Assembly: GCA_020809705.1 (NCBI GenBank)
Contig: CP085833.1
Span: 3,410,001-3,474,000, forward strand
DNA: 64,000 nucleotides
Direction of reading: 5' to 3'
DNA from: Calonectria ilicicola
Taxonomy: Eukaryota > Ascomycota > Sordariomycetes > Hypocreales > Nectriaceae
In this document: positions 1-10,623 of the stretch, piece by piece
Numbering within the stretch: the first letter of the stretch is position 1
Layout: the number at the start of each line of letters is the position of its first letter
Position numbers and translations under genes: made by a program
Notes under the pieces: model-generated
The model's input: the letters and a program-made list of their open reading frames with translations, nothing else
What the model was told of the DNA's origin: nothing
Databases searched by the model: none

Positions 1-2
1 GG

Positions 3-986
3 AAGCGCAAGGCCCCATCCCGCGACCCAGTGGCCGCAGAACCTGTGACTCCAACCAAGAAGCGCACGAAGCCCCGGGCAGTCGCAGATATCCCGTTGAC
101 CCCAACCCCCGGTGCTGCGGGCCTTTTTGCAGAGCCTTCTAGTGGTGCAACTGGGAAGCCGCGGAACGCATCCGTCACTCGTCTCGCCAACCCGAGATTG
201 ACAAATGCGCCGCTGCTGTCGCCGGAGACGTCAAGAGTGGTGGCATCCCGAGACGTCGAATTGGTATCACCTACCAAAGCATCACAGGTCCGGACAACGA
301 CAGAGAACCTGCTAAAGATTGCGTGCGATCATCTCATTGAAATCGATGAACGTATGAGGCCTTTGATTGAGAAGCATCCGTGCCGAGTGTTCTCCCCAGA
401 AGGATTATGCGAGGAAATTGACCCATTTGAGAGTCTTTCAAGCGGCATCATCAGCCAGCAGGTGTCAGGCGCTGCGGCCAAGTCCATCAAGGCCAAATTT
501 ATTACCCTTTTTGATGAGGGTACTGGTGCCAAGTTCCCACATCCTTCTCAGGTTGCGACCAAGTCAATCGAGGACCTACGGACTGCAGGGTTATCAAAGA
601 ACAAGGCAGACTACATCAAAGGTCTCGCCGAAAAGTTTGCCAATGGCGAGCTGAGTGCACAGATGCTACGTGATGCGACTGACGATGAGGTCATGGAGAA
701 ACTCATCGCAGTACGGGGCCTAGGAAAATGGTCTGTAGAAATGTTTGCCTGCTTTGGATTGAAACGTATGGACGTCTTCTCACTGGGTGATTTGGGAGTT
801 CAGAGAGGCATGGCGGCTTTTGTTGGACGAGACGTTGCCAAACTTAGATCCAAGGGCGGCGGCAAGTGGAAATACATGTCGGAGAAGGACATGAAAGACC
901 TCTCAGAGAAGTTTGCGCCGTATCGCAGCCTCTTCATGTGGTACATGTGGCGCGTTGAAGAGACAGATGTGAGCACCATGGAGTAG
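3..986 (+). CDS. DNA-3-methyladenine glycosylase (HhH-GPD), 5' partial
   Basis: Base-excision repair enzyme of the helix-hairpin-helix GPD superfamily (AlkA/yeast Mag1 type), which removes alkylated purines in the nucleus. The reading frame is open to the left window edge with no ATG before position 30, so the true start lies outside and at least 328 residues are visible. The first ~85 residues are Lys/Pro/Thr-rich and probably carry a nuclear signal (KKRTKPR). The globular part follows: SGIISQQVSG is typical of the glycosylase core, VRGLGKWSVEMF is the helix-hairpin-helix, and the Asp of FSLGDLGVQRG is the expected catalytic aspartate. The C-terminal YRSLFMWYMWR block fits AlkA-like enzymes. 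No intron is needed in the visible part. The stop is TAG at 984-986. I am confident of the family; the exact substrate range is inferred. Confidence 0.9.
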   Translation, partial: KRKAPSRDPVAAEPVTPTKKRTKPRAVADIPLTPTPGAAGLFAEPSSGATGKPRNASVTRLANPRLTNAPLLSPETSRVVASRDVELVSPTKASQVRTTTENLLKIACDHLIEIDERMRPLIEKHPCRVFSPEGLCEEIDPFESLSSGIISQQVSGAAAKSIKAKFITLFDEGTGAKFPHPSQVATKSIEDLRTAGLSKNKADYIKGLAEKFANGELSAQMLRDATDDEVMEKLIAVRGLGKWSVEMFACFGLKRMDVFSLGDLGVQRGMAAFVGRDVAKLRSKGGGKWKYMSEKDMKDLSEKFAPYRSLFMWYMWRVEETDVSTME

Positions 987-3900
987 TTCAAGTTGTTGCT
1001 CGGACAGGATTGTTTGGTGTCTCAGTTCGTTTGTTGTCATGCATGTTAAACCAATCTTACGGTTCTATTGTATGGCTATTGAGTGCAAATGCCGAGTGAC
1101 GAGATGGGACGATGATGCGTTTCATGGGATGGACCCACAAGGACAGGCCCTGTAAAGAAAATTGAGTATGATTCATCAATCTACAGAGGCGTCCATTGTG
1201 ATGTAACTTTCCCAGGGAGCAACGCACGGGACGAATACGAATGATTGGCACCCACCATCATTTCAAGGCAAGAGCTCGCTGATCTTCAGGAGGCAGCCTT
1301 TTTACAGGGCAAACCCAGGTGGCCTTGAGCTGGCCCTGATATTGAGTTGGCGGCCCGATGCAGGAGGGATATTGGTATATCAGAAACACAGACTGGTGTC
1401 ATTTCGGTCAGGACCATCTCAATTCGATATTGTCGATCTAGCGAGGGCAACCAGAGCCGCCTGCAACGGCTTCAAACAGCCGAGTTGGGCTTGGGCGGGA
1501 AGCGGCATGGGCGTGCGGGCGCTACTTTGAAAATCATGGGAAGAAAAGTAAAGCGCCCTTGGCATTGTTTATTGTTTTCAAGTAGGGTCGAATGAGACCG
1601 AGTTGGTGTCAGTGATTGCGTAGTCCTTTTTGGCTTGCATCTGCAGTCATCAATCGTCATGGAGATGGGCAACATCGTCGATTGCATGTGTGTCGCTGCG
1701 AGGATGCGCAGTCAAAGCTAAACCACGTAACCAACAAATAGCCAAGAAAGAACTTTTTACGGGCGGAAAAATCTTGATTTTGTTCCCTCGCGACCGTCAC
1801 AGGCCTGCGCATCGGGATGAACGCTGTCGCATGGCATTGGACGGATCTGAGAGAAGGTGAGACGAGTCGCTGAGACGTGGAGCAGAGAACGCGTCAGGGG
1901 TGCTGGAGCGGGAAAGGAATGGCGGACGATCCACCCACGCAATGCGAGTGGCCCTAAAAAACCAGAGCTATCGGACGAGTGTCGAGCAGCAATGGCGAAT
2001 CGTCTGAACCAGATCGAACGCCGAGCCAGCATTCCAGCGCATGATGGTGGCTGTGTGTCGCGGCCACTGAGAGCGAGGTTTCATTCTTTGCGCGCCTCTG
2101 CACACACTGAAAGGCGCCTCGCACGTCCTCCTTCGCTCTGGAAGCCACCATGGAAGACTCCGTGTTGGGTCAAGCTTTTCTAGCCCTTGCAAGATGGGCT
2201 TACAAGGGCAGCCAACCCGGACAAAGTTTGGGCGTGGGGCGTGGAAAAAGGGGTATTTGTAGTGCGAAGAGATAATACTGTCCCGAGGTAATCCAACCAG
2301 TATTTTTTGTATTACGGGTGCATTTTATCCACCGATATACAGCAGGATTCTGTCAGAGGTAGAGGCTCCAATACAACCTGAATTGAGTATTGATTCGATG
2401 GTGGCATGATTTACAGTAAATAAAGACATCAGTCTTATCACACTTGAAGGAAGGTAGTATGGCTGGTTTTTATCAACACAGCCTCTGAACCCGAGCAGCA
2501 TTGGGTACCATTGGGATGCAAGGATGCACACATAAAGTACGAGGTACGATAGATAATCTACGGAGTAGGCTGTCAGAGCAGGGAAATAGAGGAGGGGTGG
2601 TGCATATTACCGGGCGAGACGGTCCTGTTCCGGATGCCGATGTCTGGATGCACTCGTCATCACCCATCACCTACTACACAGGGCTGCCGAGCTCGAGATC
2701 TGGGGCTTCGTATCAACAAGCGGTAAAAAAAAAAAACAAGAGGCCCCATTTGAAGCCAACATCTTATTATTATTAGCTGCGCACATACATCAAATCAATT
2801 GTTAGATTATTATTTGGCCAAGCCGAGAATCCGTATCCGCGTACTTCCCTGCCCCGGCACCTGCGGACTCCGGGGACGGGGCTTTCTTTGCTCATGGACT
2901 GGAGTGAGCTGGGATTGCTGCACTAGGCGAGATGGCCAGATTTTTTTTTTCTTATTTGCTTCCGGATTTACGCAGATGAATGAATGAGCGAGAGATGAGC
3001 TTGAGCTTGAGCTTTTGTGTGATTTAATCGTCAGAGAAATTATGGTTAGCAACAATGTGGTTAGAAATAAATCGAGGCCTCCACCTGTCGGTTTCTAAAG
3101 CCGCGCGGACCGTGTCCCGGTACAGGAAACGGCACCTTTGAAGTGGCTTTGGTGGTTGAGCACGACCAGAGAGCTATGTATGCGAGACGTGACGGATGGA
3201 AGCAAATTGAATTTGACTAGGGGCGATGTCGAGGGTGGTGCGGTGATGCCGGTTGCTAGTGAGTGTCTTTGCGCGGCCTCCTCCTGCATCAGTGATCTGG
3301 TGGGATACGGTGGGACGAGTTGGTCGTGCTCTAACATTGCGGCGAATTAGAATCCACTTATAACAGTCGAGATCCCTGCTAGTCATGCCCCGAAGCGGAG
3401 CATTCAGCAGCATCGACGGTATCAAATCTCGCCTGTGACGAGGGTATGAGATCGGGGACGCCTAAAACGGACAGGCCGGTAGGGGGGCACAAGGGAGAAT
3501 GGCTTCACTGGGCGAAGAGGAGAGAGATAAGTTTGGCACACAGTTCAAATGCCTGTTTTGGAGTGGGTAGGTACACAGAAGATGATTGCGCGCACCAGGT
3601 TCACGAGAGGGTTGCGGCGTACGAAGCTTTTCTTGGAGAGGGTTGGCTCCTGCGGGACGGTGGGTGTGGGTGCATACAAGATGCAGAGGAGCTGCTGCAC
3701 TGTTCCTGACTGGCCCCATCATAGCATCCAGCAGTCTCGACTGTGATACTGTCGGATCATGGCACCAAATTTCCGGGGTGTAGTTACTTGTGTGCCGCGA
3801 GGCCGATCAAGTGCAGCTGAAGATAGCATCTGGCCCCGTTGTGCGTGCGTGTGCACGTGTGCGCGCTTGCGTATGTGTACGAGTAAATCAAGCAGACGGC

Positions 3901-4200
3901 CAGAGGCGACGGCAACCGGCCAGCGTAATCCATGACGGAGGGCAAGGTTTCGTTCCTGGACCTGGCGTTGGTGGGTGACTCTGGGTGGCTCTGGGTGCCA
4001 TTGGTGCCATTGGTGACCTTCAGCGTGGGCCGTGGCGGCGGGTGGCGGCCCATCCCAAGCATGGCATGGAACAGTCTCCCCGAACGGCCCTCCTGTGCAC
4101 ACCCTCGGACTCCCTGTCCTCACCCTGGTTCTGGCCCATTGGCGTCGGGCTCTCCCCTGCCACACCAGTCAATGGCCGGCATCGATGGGGGAGGGGACGA
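987..4200. other. Long intergenic region, no gene seen
   Basis: About 3.2 kb between the glycosylase stop and the presumed promoter of the ECM33-type gene. Only short frames without recognisable domains are present in either direction. It holds small homopolymers, such as an A12 run at 2725-2736 and a T run near 2940, and an alternating purine-pyrimidine tract at 3840-3866. No tRNA, transposon ends or long repeats were seen. Confidence 0.6.
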
Positions 4201-4528
4201 CAGGGTGGAGCGATCCATGTTAGACTGACGGACCAGATATCCACCGCGAAGAAGCACCTCATCTCTCATCTCTCTCCCTTTTCTTCCTCCTTTCCCTCTC
4301 TTCCTTCGTCGTCGTCCGTCTTGTCGTCGCATCGTCCAATCTTTTACTTCACGCCACTCGTTTATACAGGCCGAAGGACTCGCTTCTCTTTGAGCCTTCT
4401 TTCCAATCCTACTCCAGTCCCTAATTAAGTCGACTATCCTGCCGCGCTTCCCGTTGCGTTGCCGAGAAACCCAGACACAAGATCCACCAGAAGAAGAAAA
4501 AACAAGGACCCCAACTCGTCAGAGAAAG
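4200..4528 (+). promoter_or_regulatory. Pyrimidine-rich promoter/5' leader of the ECM33-type gene
   Basis: From about 4258 to 4350 the plus strand is strongly CT-rich (runs of CTCTC, TTCTTCC and TCTTCC). Such tracts are common just upstream of transcription starts in highly expressed filamentous fungal genes. It lies immediately before a well-formed splice donor at 4529, so transcription probably begins here and the first exon is non-coding. The transcription start itself cannot be fixed by eye. Confidence 0.5.
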
Positions 4529-5068
4529 GTACGTATCCCAATAAGAAGATTTCGCCTGTGCCTACCGAGGTGCTGCGCGTTACGTTGCCCCTGCTATACT
4601 AGCTTGGCGCCTCCCGTCCTCTCCCCTTCATCAACCTCAAATTCCTCCTGCCCCGTTCTCTTCCTTGTGTGTCTTGGCTTCCACTCTTTGTCTACATCTA
4701 CACTCCAATTCTTCCCTCCAGTCACTCATTCTTCTGCTGTTTGCTGTCTTGACAACCCACTCGCAACCTTCCTTTCCAACGGGCCAGCAACTCACCATCG
4801 CGGTGCACAGGTCGGTGCCTCCCATCCCATCCATCGCATCACCCACACGCGCACTTTCCCGAATCAGTGCTCTCCATATCTGCCTTGATCACGGCCGCAC
4901 CTCCATCTTTTCGAAACCCCCCTTGCTTCACAACAATATTTTCACACAATTGCCTTCTGTTTTGGACCAGTGTCATAGTTTTAAGCAGGCTTTTGCCAAA
5001 AACATTACCATCTCATTTGATTTGGCCATCATCGAGATCGCAACCACTAACTCGGCGTCGCTCTTCAG
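4529..5068 (+). other. Probable 540-bp 5'UTR intron of the ECM33-type gene
   Basis: The donor AAAG/GTACGT starts at 4529. The acceptor CTTCAG ends at 5068, six bases before the ATG at 5075. A branch-site match ACTAAC lies at 5046-5051, 17 bases before the acceptor AG. The interval has a pyrimidine-rich interior and no convincing coding frame. It is about ten times longer than the coding introns around it. The assignment is inferred from splice consensus only. Confidence 0.55.
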
Positions 5069-5074
5069 GCAAAA

Positions 5075-6370
5075 ATGCATTCTATTAAGCTTCTTTCCGC
5101 CGCCATCTTGGCTCTTGGCGCCTCCACGGTCTCTGGTAAGTTCAACATCTGCGTTGACCTCGACTAGAATGCGACCTAACTTGAATCGCAGCCGCCACCT
5201 GCACCAAGGCTATCACCGTTACCGCCGCTACCCAGACCATTGACTGCGATGTCGTCTCTGCCACCATTACCATCGATTCCGATGTTTCTGGAGACGTCAC
5301 CATTGACGGCCCCAAGCAGATCAAGGGTGATCTGATCGTCAACAACGCGTCAAGCTTGATTTCGCTCACTTCCACCACCATCAACTCCATCTCTGGTACC
5401 TTCCAGCTCCAGAACCTCGAGAAGCTCAGCAGCCTTAGCTTCTCCTCGCTCGCCAGCGTTGACACCATTACCATGATCAAGCTTCCCCAGCTTAGCACTC
5501 TCAGCTTCGGTAGCTCTGGTGTCACCAAGATCAGCAGCATCCAAATCACCGATACCTTCATCAGCGATCTGAGCGGTCTCAGCGTCAACACCGTCGAGAA
5601 CTTCCAAATCGACAACAACAAGCAGATCACCAAGTTCGAGTCTGACCTAGTCAACATCACCGGCACCCTCATCATCAACAATAACGGAAATGACTTCGAG
5701 ATCACCATGGACAAGCTCAAGACCGCCGGTGAGATGCAGATCTCCAACATCAAGGCTTTCTCTGCACCCCTCCTCAAGTCCATGAGCAAGTCCCTCAAGT
5801 TCGACTCCAACGACGAGCTTAAGACTTTCACCGCCCCGAACCTGACCCAGATCACTGATGATGTCTCCTTCATCAACAACAAGAAGCTCACCAACATCAG
5901 CATGCCCGCTCTTACCAAGATCGAGGGTGGCTTCACTATCCAGAACAACACTGCCATCAACTCCATTGACGGCTTTGATGCTCTCGAGACTGTTTCCGGT
6001 GGTGTCATTCTCCGTGGTAACTTCAGCAAGTGAGTATATTCCTATCGTTTTCGTTCAGGGATAAGTCTAATGGTATTTTAGGGTCGAGCTTCCTGCTCTT
6101 AACAGCGTCTCTGGAAGTGTCACTGTCTCTTCCACCACCGATATCTCTGACTTCTGTGACTTCTTCGACAAGCTCAAGTCCTCTGGCAAGATCGAGGGTG
6201 AGGAGAAGTGCACTTCTAACAACAAGGAGGCCAACGAGGGCAAGGATGGTGGTTCAACTAGCTCTGGCAGCTCCAACAGCACTGACAGCTCGGATGGTGC
6301 TGGTATGACCAGCGTGAGCTTCGCCATGCTTGGTCTTGCCGGTGTTGCTGGCTTTGCTCAGCTTTTGTAA
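5075..6370 (+). CDS. ecm33: ECM33-type GPI-anchored cell-wall protein
   Basis: Three exons, 5075-5135, 5192-6029 and 6082-6370, give 395 aa. Exon 1 encodes a signal peptide (MHSIKLLSAAILALGASTVS) and the mature chain starts AATCTKAIT. The body has the beta-helical leucine-rich (receptor-L-like) repeats of the Ecm33/Sps2 family, with many short Ser/Thr/Ile blocks such as GDLIVNN, TGTLIINN and GGFTIQNN. After a Cys pair region (DFCDFF...EEKC) comes a Ser/Gly/Asn-rich linker and a hydrophobic tail (SVSFAMLGLAGVAGFAQLL), a GPI-attachment signal. Family members sit in the plasma membrane and wall and are needed for wall integrity. Introns of 56 and 52 bp have clean GT-AG borders and restore the frame. 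The upstream leader has a long intron and CT tracts, suggesting strong expression. Confidence 0.93.
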
Positions 6371-6861
6371 AGTGATTTGACGTGATAAAAATGGATCGGG
6401 TTAACGTCATTGACTGCTCTCGTCATGTTCTCTATTTTTTCTGTCCGATATATTGTGTTTCATCATGCTTCGGAGGCACAAGATGATGCTTTTTGCGGAG
6501 GCGGCTGCTGCGTGCAAAGGATAACCACTAGAACTTAATAATCGACTGTACTTCCACTGAATCACAGACTTCCATGTTGTGTTAGACGGCCAGTTTTTTT
6601 AAGCATTGCTTGTCATGATTGCTATGATCAGGCGTGTTTATCAATTTCAATGAAACTCTTGATTCACTGCCAAAGCACCATGAATGATCCACTTCATCTC
6701 GTTTACTGCTAGTTAAAACATAGCTTAAGTCTGTTTTAAGTGGGTATTAATTATTTATAAACATGTGCATTCACGCACATCTCTAATTCGTAGGGAGGTG
6801 CTCTTTTAGAGGGTTGGCCATCAGGCTTTGCTTTGTATCACCAGAAAAGTCTAGTCGTTAT
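6371..6861. other. Convergent intergenic spacer (3' ends)
   Basis: A 491-bp tail-to-tail spacer between the ECM33-type gene and the SPF45-type gene. It is AT-rich in its second half and should contain both 3'UTRs and polyadenylation signals. No frame or RNA gene was recognised. Confidence 0.6.
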
Positions 6862-8470
6862 CTAGTTGTAAATCCCCTTGTCGAATTTTTCCGTATCATA
6901 GAACTTGGGCAAAATTGTGTTGCCATTGAATATTCTTCCGTCCAGCTCATTGACAGCCTGTCTAGTGTTAGCTGGCAAGGTTGCCGCCATGTCTCTCAGC
7001 TTGTAGAAAAAGAAAGCAAAAACTTACCCGAAGCGCAGAAACCTGGTTTGTGAACTTGATAAACACTTGACGGGTGTCTTGTTCAATGAACAGCCTTTCC
7101 ACACGTCCGTACTATTTGCTGTCAGTCTCTCTTCAATTCCAAGCGGCTGGTGTTGCTTCCGTACCTTCTCGCCGCACTCCTCTCCAATCTCTTGTCCAAG
7201 CCCATCTGCAATTTCAGCGTCAAGGTTAGACATGTTTTCCAACATGTTTTGTAGGACGATAACGTCACTCATGGAGCCGAATTTGCCGGTGCTTTCCTCC
7301 TTCCGCTTCCCGCCAATGATTTTGCCCTTGCCACCGGGTTCAGCCCAGCCCCCTCCATCGGCATCGGCCTTTTTGCGTCTTTTGTCGACCTGCACTCTCA
7401 AGGGGTTGACAATGCCCGTTTCGTCTGCACCTAGTCCTGAACCCTTTGTCCAACCATATTTGCTCATCAACCGATGCGCGAAACCAGCCTGGCCAGGACG
7501 CGTAGACCTGGGTTCGGCATCAGATTCAGGCGCAGAACCGCCAAGCATGGGCGGTGGGGAGTAACCCTCATCCTTGTCGTCATTATCGGGTTCCTGTTGG
7601 GTGTAACGGACTGGCGCTCGGGAGATTGTGGCGGGATCTGATATCTGCTCAGGGGGAGGTGGTGGTATCTCAGAGGCTGCTTTAGGAGCTTGGCCTTGGG
7701 ACAGGGCTAGCCGACGAGCAAACGCATCCTCGCCAGTCTGATCATCGGGAGGAGGAGCTGGGGGTGACCTTGGCGGTGGCGGCGGCGGTGGTACATTAGA
7801 ATATGATGGAGGTGGAGCAAATCGGTCTGTAGTAAAAACTTGTTAACATAGTTATGGCGAACTTTAGTTTTGAGGACTCACTCGATGCAACATGTCGCGT
7901 GTCGTCATTGTCTTCGTCTGAGAAATCGCTCTCTTCTTTATTCCTTCTGTGTTTGTATAGCAAGGCTTTCCACTCCCGCACCTCGTCAATTTTCTCGTCG
8001 CTTCGTAAATATTCGTCCACGTTGGTCGGTCGTGTCGGGTCATATAAATCATCCCAATCAGTCTCCATCTCTACCTGCATCTTCTTCTTTTTCTTCTTGC
8101 GCCCGCCACGTTGGCGCTTCTCTCCTGTTCCATACAACCACTCATCCTCTTCTGTAGCTGCCCAGTCGGCCAGAGTACTCTTGGGCGGTGCAGGGGTTGG
8201 TGTTACACCCGTAGTTGGTGGTGGTTTAGGAGCAGCAGGTTTGGGAAACGCAGCTTTCGGTTTGGTTTGCTTAACCTGAGGACGCCGAATTGGTTGGAAA
8301 CGAAGCGCGGGATCTATAGGTTTTTTGACGGAGGGGTCCACGGAGGAATCATCTCCTTGGTTGTACAGCACAGGCGCAGAGGATATAGTGGCGGCGGAGG
8401 AGTCGGCGTCGTTGGGATCATGGAGGTTTTCGTAGAGGGAGAGCCCTCGAGGAGGCGGAGGACCCGCCAT
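6862..8470 (-). CDS. SPF45/RBM17-type splicing factor (G-patch + UHM RRM)
   Basis: Four exons read on the minus strand: 8470-7882, 7826-7165, 7111-7028 and 6957-6862 (476 aa; introns 55, 53 and 70 bp). The N-terminal half is Pro-rich and disordered with a basic KKKKKK stretch. A G-patch lies near residues 300-345 (FAHRLMSKYGWTKGSGLG, then ETGIVNPL). The C-terminal ~90 residues form an RRM of the U2AF-homology type: EEYGRVERLFI-like beta strands spliced across the last introns, VFIKFTNQVSALRAVNELDGR, and a GRIFNGN motif whose R-x-F matches the UHM signature. SPF45 proteins act in the spliceosome at 3' splice-site choice and have a DNA-repair link (DRT111). The start ATG is followed by MAGPPPPRGLSLYENLHDP. 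It is divergent from the DBP5-type gene. Confidence 0.88.
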
Positions 8471-9006
8471 GCTGAGGCGATCAGAGCAGCAAATATCAGC
8501 AGGTTAAAACCGGCACTGTATTTCGGATAGCATAGGAGGGATGCACCAGCGAAGACACGGGCGAACAATTGCTGACAGGTTCTATTTAAATGGAAGTTGG
8601 AGAGCCTTGCTTGCGACAGGCCGGTGTGGTTCTAGCTCTTGGCGGCTGGAGGAAGATGCGCCGGGTAAACGGCGGACCAAGCGACGCACCCTTGCAGCTG
8701 CGGGAAGCTGCCTGCATATTGTTGCAACTGCCCCTCCAATCAACCCCACCAAAACTTCCTGGCAAGCTTTCCAACGCGGTGACCTGTTTGCGCCCAAACA
8801 CCACTTCCAGTCCTTCTCTTCTTGGAGCCCTTGCGACTGTTTTCAACCTGGGGACTCTAAAAACAACTCTTCAGGATTGATTACGCGCCCTAAACTATCA
8901 TCCGAACTCACTGGTCCTTAGGGGTACTTTAGGCTAAGATTTTGCGGCGAGATTGGTGCCTTCTCATCCTCTACCTCTCACTTCCCGGTTCTCTCACTCA
9001 ACCAAA
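8471..9006. promoter_or_regulatory. Shared divergent promoter, SPF45-type / DBP5-type genes
   Basis: A 536-bp head-to-head interval separates the two start codons. It must contain both promoters. I saw no TATA box close to either ATG, as expected for housekeeping genes. A short pyrimidine-rich leader (CATCCTCTACCTCTCACTTCC) precedes the ATG at 9007. Confidence 0.6.
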
Positions 9007-10623
9007 ATGGCCGACCTCGCAAGCCGAATCACCAATCCTAACGAGAGTACTGCAGATGCTGCTCCTGATGCCGCCCCTGATGCCGCTGAGGCTGCACCCC
9101 CAGCTCAGGTCGACGGCGCTGTCGAAGCACTCGGCGGCTCTGGACTCCAGGAACCTGAGTGGGATGTCGAGGTCTCACTGAGCGATCTCCAGAACAACGA
9201 GGCTACCCCCTTTCACTCCGCGACCACTTGGCAGGACCTAGGCCTGTTAGTAAATTTGTTTCTACGCACTTGCTCCCTGCTAATCATCAACGCTGCAGCC
9301 CCGAGTCCATTCTCAAGGGTCTTCTGTCTCTCAACTTCCTGAAGCCCTCAAAGGTTCAAGGCAAATCCTTGCCCTTAATGCTCAGTGACCCTCCGCGAAA
9401 CATGCTGGCACAATCTCAGTCCGGTACCGGAAAAACTGCTGCCTTTGTAACTGCCATCTTGGCTAGAGTCGACTTCACTCGAGCTGATCAGCCCCAAGCC
9501 TTGGCCTTGGCCCCTAGCCGTGAGCTAGCTCGCCAGATTGAAGGTGTTATCAACGCTATTGGCCGATTCATCGAAAATCTGAAAGTAGCTGCTGCGATTC
9601 CTGGTGCTTTGCCTCGTGGTGAGCCCGTCAAATCTCCCATCATTATTGGAACCCCTGGCACTGTCATGGATATCATCCGCCGCAAGCAACTCGATGTTTC
9701 GTCGCTGAAGCTTCTCGTTCTTGACGAGGCTGACAACATGCTGGACCAGCAGGGTCTTGGCGACCAGTGCCTAAGAGTCAAGGGGTAAGTTATAGATTCC
9801 TTTCACCATCTGTGGGAATGCTTTCTAATCTATACATAGCATGTTGCCCAAGGAAATCCAAGTTCTCCTCTTTTCCGCCACCTTCCCTGACAAGGTTATG
9901 AAATACGCCGGAAAGTTCGCTCCCAACGCGCATAGCCTCAAGCTGCAGCGCAGTGAGCTCACTGTCCGTGGAATTTCCCAGATGTTCATCGACTGTGCAG
10001 ATGACAGCGCGAAGTATGACATTCTCTGCAAACTTTATGGCCTCATGACCATTGGTCAGTCTGTTATTTTCGTTAAGGTAAAGTAGCACAGCTGCATGAT
10101 TCGGCCATGTCTAACATGAACACAGACCCGCGAGAGTGCCAACGAGATTGAGCGACGCATGGTCGCAGATGGCCACAAGGTTTCTGCACTTCACGCCGCT
10201 TTCGATGGCAATGAACGTGATGACTTGTTGAACAAGTTCCGCCATGGAGAGAACAAGGTTCTCATTACAACCAACGTTCTGGCCCGAGGTATTGATGTTT
10301 CAAGTGTTTCCATGGTCATCAACTACGATATCCCCATGAAGGGACGGGGTGATACCGAGCCTGATGCCGAAACCTACCTTCATCGTATCGGCCGAACTGG
10401 TCGTTTTGGTCGTGTCGGTGTCAGTATCAGCTTCGTCTACGACAAGAAGAGCTTCGACGCTCTCAGCTCAATCGCCTCCACTTATGGTATTGATCTTGTG
10501 AAGCTGGACACTGAGGACTGGGACGAGGCAGAGGAGCGTGTCAAGGAAGTCATCAAGAAGAACAGAGCGCAAGCTGCTTACGCACCCAGCGCCACCGACC
10601 CTTCGAAGACTGCGGCCTCTTAG
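9007..10623 (+). CDS. dbp5: DEAD-box ATP-dependent RNA helicase, DBP5 type
   Basis: Four exons, 9007-9245, 9299-9784, 9840-10077 and 10126-10623, give 486 aa. DBP5 remodels mRNPs on the cytoplasmic face of the nuclear pore during mRNA export. All helicase motifs are visible: a Q-motif region ([16 protein letters not shown]), motif [11 protein letters not shown] (about residue 116), [13 protein letters not shown], motif II DEAD (about residue 222), SAT (about residue 252), VIFVK, ARGIDV, and motif [13 protein letters not shown] (about residue 406). The Ala/Asp/Pro-rich N-terminal extension and the [24 protein letters not shown] block before the Q motif are characteristic of DBP5 rather than eIF4A. 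The three introns are 53, 55 and 48 bp and each restores the frame. Assignment to DBP5 over other DEAD proteins is by these N-terminal features. Confidence 0.93.

Noticed and set aside
5142..6029. A 295-codon antisense frame over the ECM33-type gene
   Set aside because: It is a by-product of codon bias in the sense gene, which has a full set of introns, signal peptide and GPI tail.
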